NCBI GenBank assembly: GCA_964476515.1
Contig: CAYZAY010000058.1
Span: forward strand, 1 to 15,159
Origin: JASMHC01 sp964476515
GTDB lineage: Bacteria; Pseudomonadota; Alphaproteobacteria; Rhodobacterales; Rhodobacteraceae
Direction of reading: 5' to 3'
Length of the DNA stretch: 15,159 nt
Position numbers and translations under genes: made by a program
In this document: piece by piece, positions 14,133 to 15,159 of the stretch
Layout of the letters: the number at the start of each line of letters is the position of its first letter
How positions within the stretch are numbered: the first letter of the stretch is position 1
Notes under the pieces: model-generated
What the model saw: only the letters and a program-made list of their open reading frames with translations
What the model was told of the DNA's origin: nothing
Database searches by the model: none

Positions 14133-15035
14133 ATGAGCAAAGTTCCTGCAGTTGGTTTGGCGGTCGAAGTGGAATCTGGCGTTCGAAGGGTGCTTGCCCC
14201 CAACGCGTCGCCTATGACGTATCATGGCACCAATAGCTATTTGATAGGCGAAACCGAGGTCGCAATTGTCGATCCCGGGCCTGCGGATTCCAAGCATATC
14301 GACTCGCTAATTCAAGCCGCGGGCGGCGAGAATCGCGTTTCCCACATCATCGTTACGCACGCGCATGTAGACCACTCACTTGGCGTCGCTGAATTGGCCG
14401 CAAGAACGAACGCACCCGTTTATGCCTATGGCCCGGCGGACAGGGGGCAGTCAGACTTGATGAAGCGCTTGGTTGACGAGGGCATGCACAGTGGGGGCGA
14501 AGGCATTGATTCTGCCTTTGTGCCAGACGTTCAGCTAGAAGACGGTGATCGCATTGTTGGAAAAGAATGGGCGCTCGACGTTATTTGGACACCGGGGCAC
14601 ATCGGCAACCATGTTTGTCTTGCGATGAATGACGTCGTCCTGACTGGTGATCACGTAATGCAATGGGCGACGTCGATTGTATCCCCTCCGGATGGTGATG
14701 TCGGGGCGTTTTTAAACAGTTGCCAGAAGCTTTTGACGCGTCAGGATCGGATATATTTGCCGGGTCACGGTGATAATGTTGTTGAACCGCAAGAACGCAC
14801 GCAGTGGCTTATTGATCACCGCAAAGAACGCGAAGCGCAGATCGTCACGGTTCTGGAAGAGGGCCCAAAGACCCCAATGGAAATTGTCGGTAGGATTTAC
14901 ACCGATATCCCTAGCGCACTGTTTGGGGCTGCCGAACGAAATGTCTTTGCACATTTGATAGACTTGTGTGAGCGGGGATTGGCGAGTTCAGAAGGCTTGG
15001 TAAGGGTCACTTCTCGGTATCAAATAGCGAAGTGA
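14133..15035 (+). CDS. Metallo-beta-lactamase-fold hydrolase, LACTB2/glyoxalase II-like
   Basis: A 300-residue MBL-fold protein with the full dinuclear metal site: H76, H78, D80, H81 in THAHVDHS, H156 in TPGHIGNH, D173 in LTGDH, and H212 in LPGHGD. The C-terminal 60 residues (about 238-298, with EEGPKTPMEIVGRIY and VFAHLIDLCERGLA) form the winged-helix domain typical of the LACTB2-like group, whose members act on nucleic acids or small thioesters; the substrate here is not predictable. The start at 14133 has GGA 11 nt upstream; a GTG three bases earlier is an alternative, and an in-frame start at 14064 would overlap the divergent kinase. A poor promoter candidate (TTGGAA 14081-14086, TATTCA 14103-14108, 16 bp spacer) lies upstream. 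There is no terminator-like hairpin between it and the tRNA gene. Confidence 0.88.
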   Translation: MSKVPAVGLAVEVESGVRRVLAPNASPMTYHGTNSYLIGETEVAIVDPGPADSKHIDSLIQAAGGENRVSHIIVTHAHVDHSLGVAELAARTNAPVYAYGPADRGQSDLMKRLVDEGMHSGGEGIDSAFVPDVQLEDGDRIVGKEWALDVIWTPGHIGNHVCLAMNDVVLTGDHVMQWATSIVSPPDGDVGAFLNSCQKLLTRQDRIYLPGHGDNVVEPQERTQWLIDHRKEREAQIVTVLEEGPKTPMEIVGRIYTDIPSALFGAAERNVFAHLIDLCERGLASSEGLVRVTSRYQIAK

Positions 15036-15065
15036 ATTTTCTGATAGATTTGTGTTAAATCCCTC

Positions 15066-15094
15066 TGGACGTTGTGAATCGCTATTGCTATATC
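15066..15094 (+). promoter_or_regulatory. Candidate promoter of the tRNA-Asn gene
   Basis: TGGACG (15066-15071, 4 of 6 to TTGACA) is followed after exactly 17 bp by TATATC (15089-15094), itself preceded by TG one base earlier to give an extended -10. Transcription would start around 15101, a few bases before the mature tRNA 5' end at 15106. Confidence 0.45.
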
Positions 15095-15105
15095 GCACCT
15101 CATAT

Positions 15106-15159
15106 TCCGGCGTAGCTCAGCGGTAGAGCAGTTGACTGTTAATCAATTGGTCGTAGGTT
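15106..15159 (+). tRNA. tRNA-Asn (anticodon GTT), 3' part beyond window
   Basis: The 5' acceptor strand TCCGGCG (15106-15112), D-arm with GCTC/GAGC (15115-15118 and 15126-15129) and an anticodon arm with GTTGA/TCAAT (one G-T pair) around loop CTGTTAA are clear. The anticodon GTT is at 15138-15140, reading AAC/AAU. A 5 nt variable loop and the first T-stem strand GTAGG (15153-15157) follow, then the window ends in the T-loop. The D-loop is short (7 nt). The acceptor 3' strand and CCA end cannot be checked. Confidence 0.93.

Noticed and set aside
15106..15159. tRNA-Asn as an attachment site for an integrated element.
   Set aside because: tRNA genes are common integration targets, but the 3' end is outside the window and no integrase or repeated tRNA fragment is visible.

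Overview
This 15.2 kb window is ordinary chromosomal housekeeping DNA from an alphaproteobacterium, most likely a marine Rhodobacterales (Roseobacter-type) species. The assignment rests on gene content and order: DUF177-rpmF-plsX-fabH-ihfA-merR, then bamE, an OlsB-like acyltransferase, an Uup-type ABC-F ATPase, and a zwf-pgl-pgi cluster. The kinase N-terminus and the tRNA also look alphaproteobacterial. Base composition looks moderate by eye (not measured). Coding density is very high: gene-free DNA totals about 0.86 kb. The longest gaps are 8888-9046 (159 bp), 3191-3332 (142 bp) and 767-893 (127 bp), so no stretch over 300 bp lacks a gene.

Left block (1-3899, all minus strand). Reading right to left: a DUF177/YceD protein, ribosomal protein L32 (rpmF), phosphate acyltransferase PlsX, beta-ketoacyl-ACP synthase III FabH, integration host factor alpha (ihfA), and a MerR-type regulator cut by the window edge. 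It couples ribosome assembly with the start of fatty acid and phospholipid synthesis. I see promoter candidates ahead of rpmF and, separately, ahead of ihfA.

Middle block (3977-7104, plus strand). BamE (outer-membrane assembly lipoprotein), an OlsB-like N-acyltransferase and an Uup-like ABC-F ATPase. It diverges from the left block across a 77 bp gap holding a perfect 12 bp palindrome. It then converges, with only 2 bp spare, on an SDR dehydrogenase of the human HSD17B10 type and an uncharacterised radical SAM protein (both minus strand). The SDR has a perfect -35 box and an inverted repeat placed like an operator.

Right block (9047-15159). zwf-pgl-pgi forms a tightly coupled plus-strand operon for the oxidative entry into the Entner-Doudoroff/pentose phosphate routes. 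A perfect palindrome, GTTAGCGCTAAC, lies just upstream of the zwf ribosome binding site. pgi converges on an EnvZ-like sensor histidine kinase, and their stop codons overlap by 3 bases. The kinase diverges from a metallo-beta-lactamase-fold hydrolase across 40 bp. The window ends inside a tRNA-Asn(GTT) gene with a good promoter.

I found no mobile element, CRISPR array, prophage, toxin-antitoxin or defence-like cluster, and no convincing undescribed multi-gene system. The best leads are the two operator-like palindromes at zwf and the SDR gene, and the radical SAM protein with six extra cysteines.
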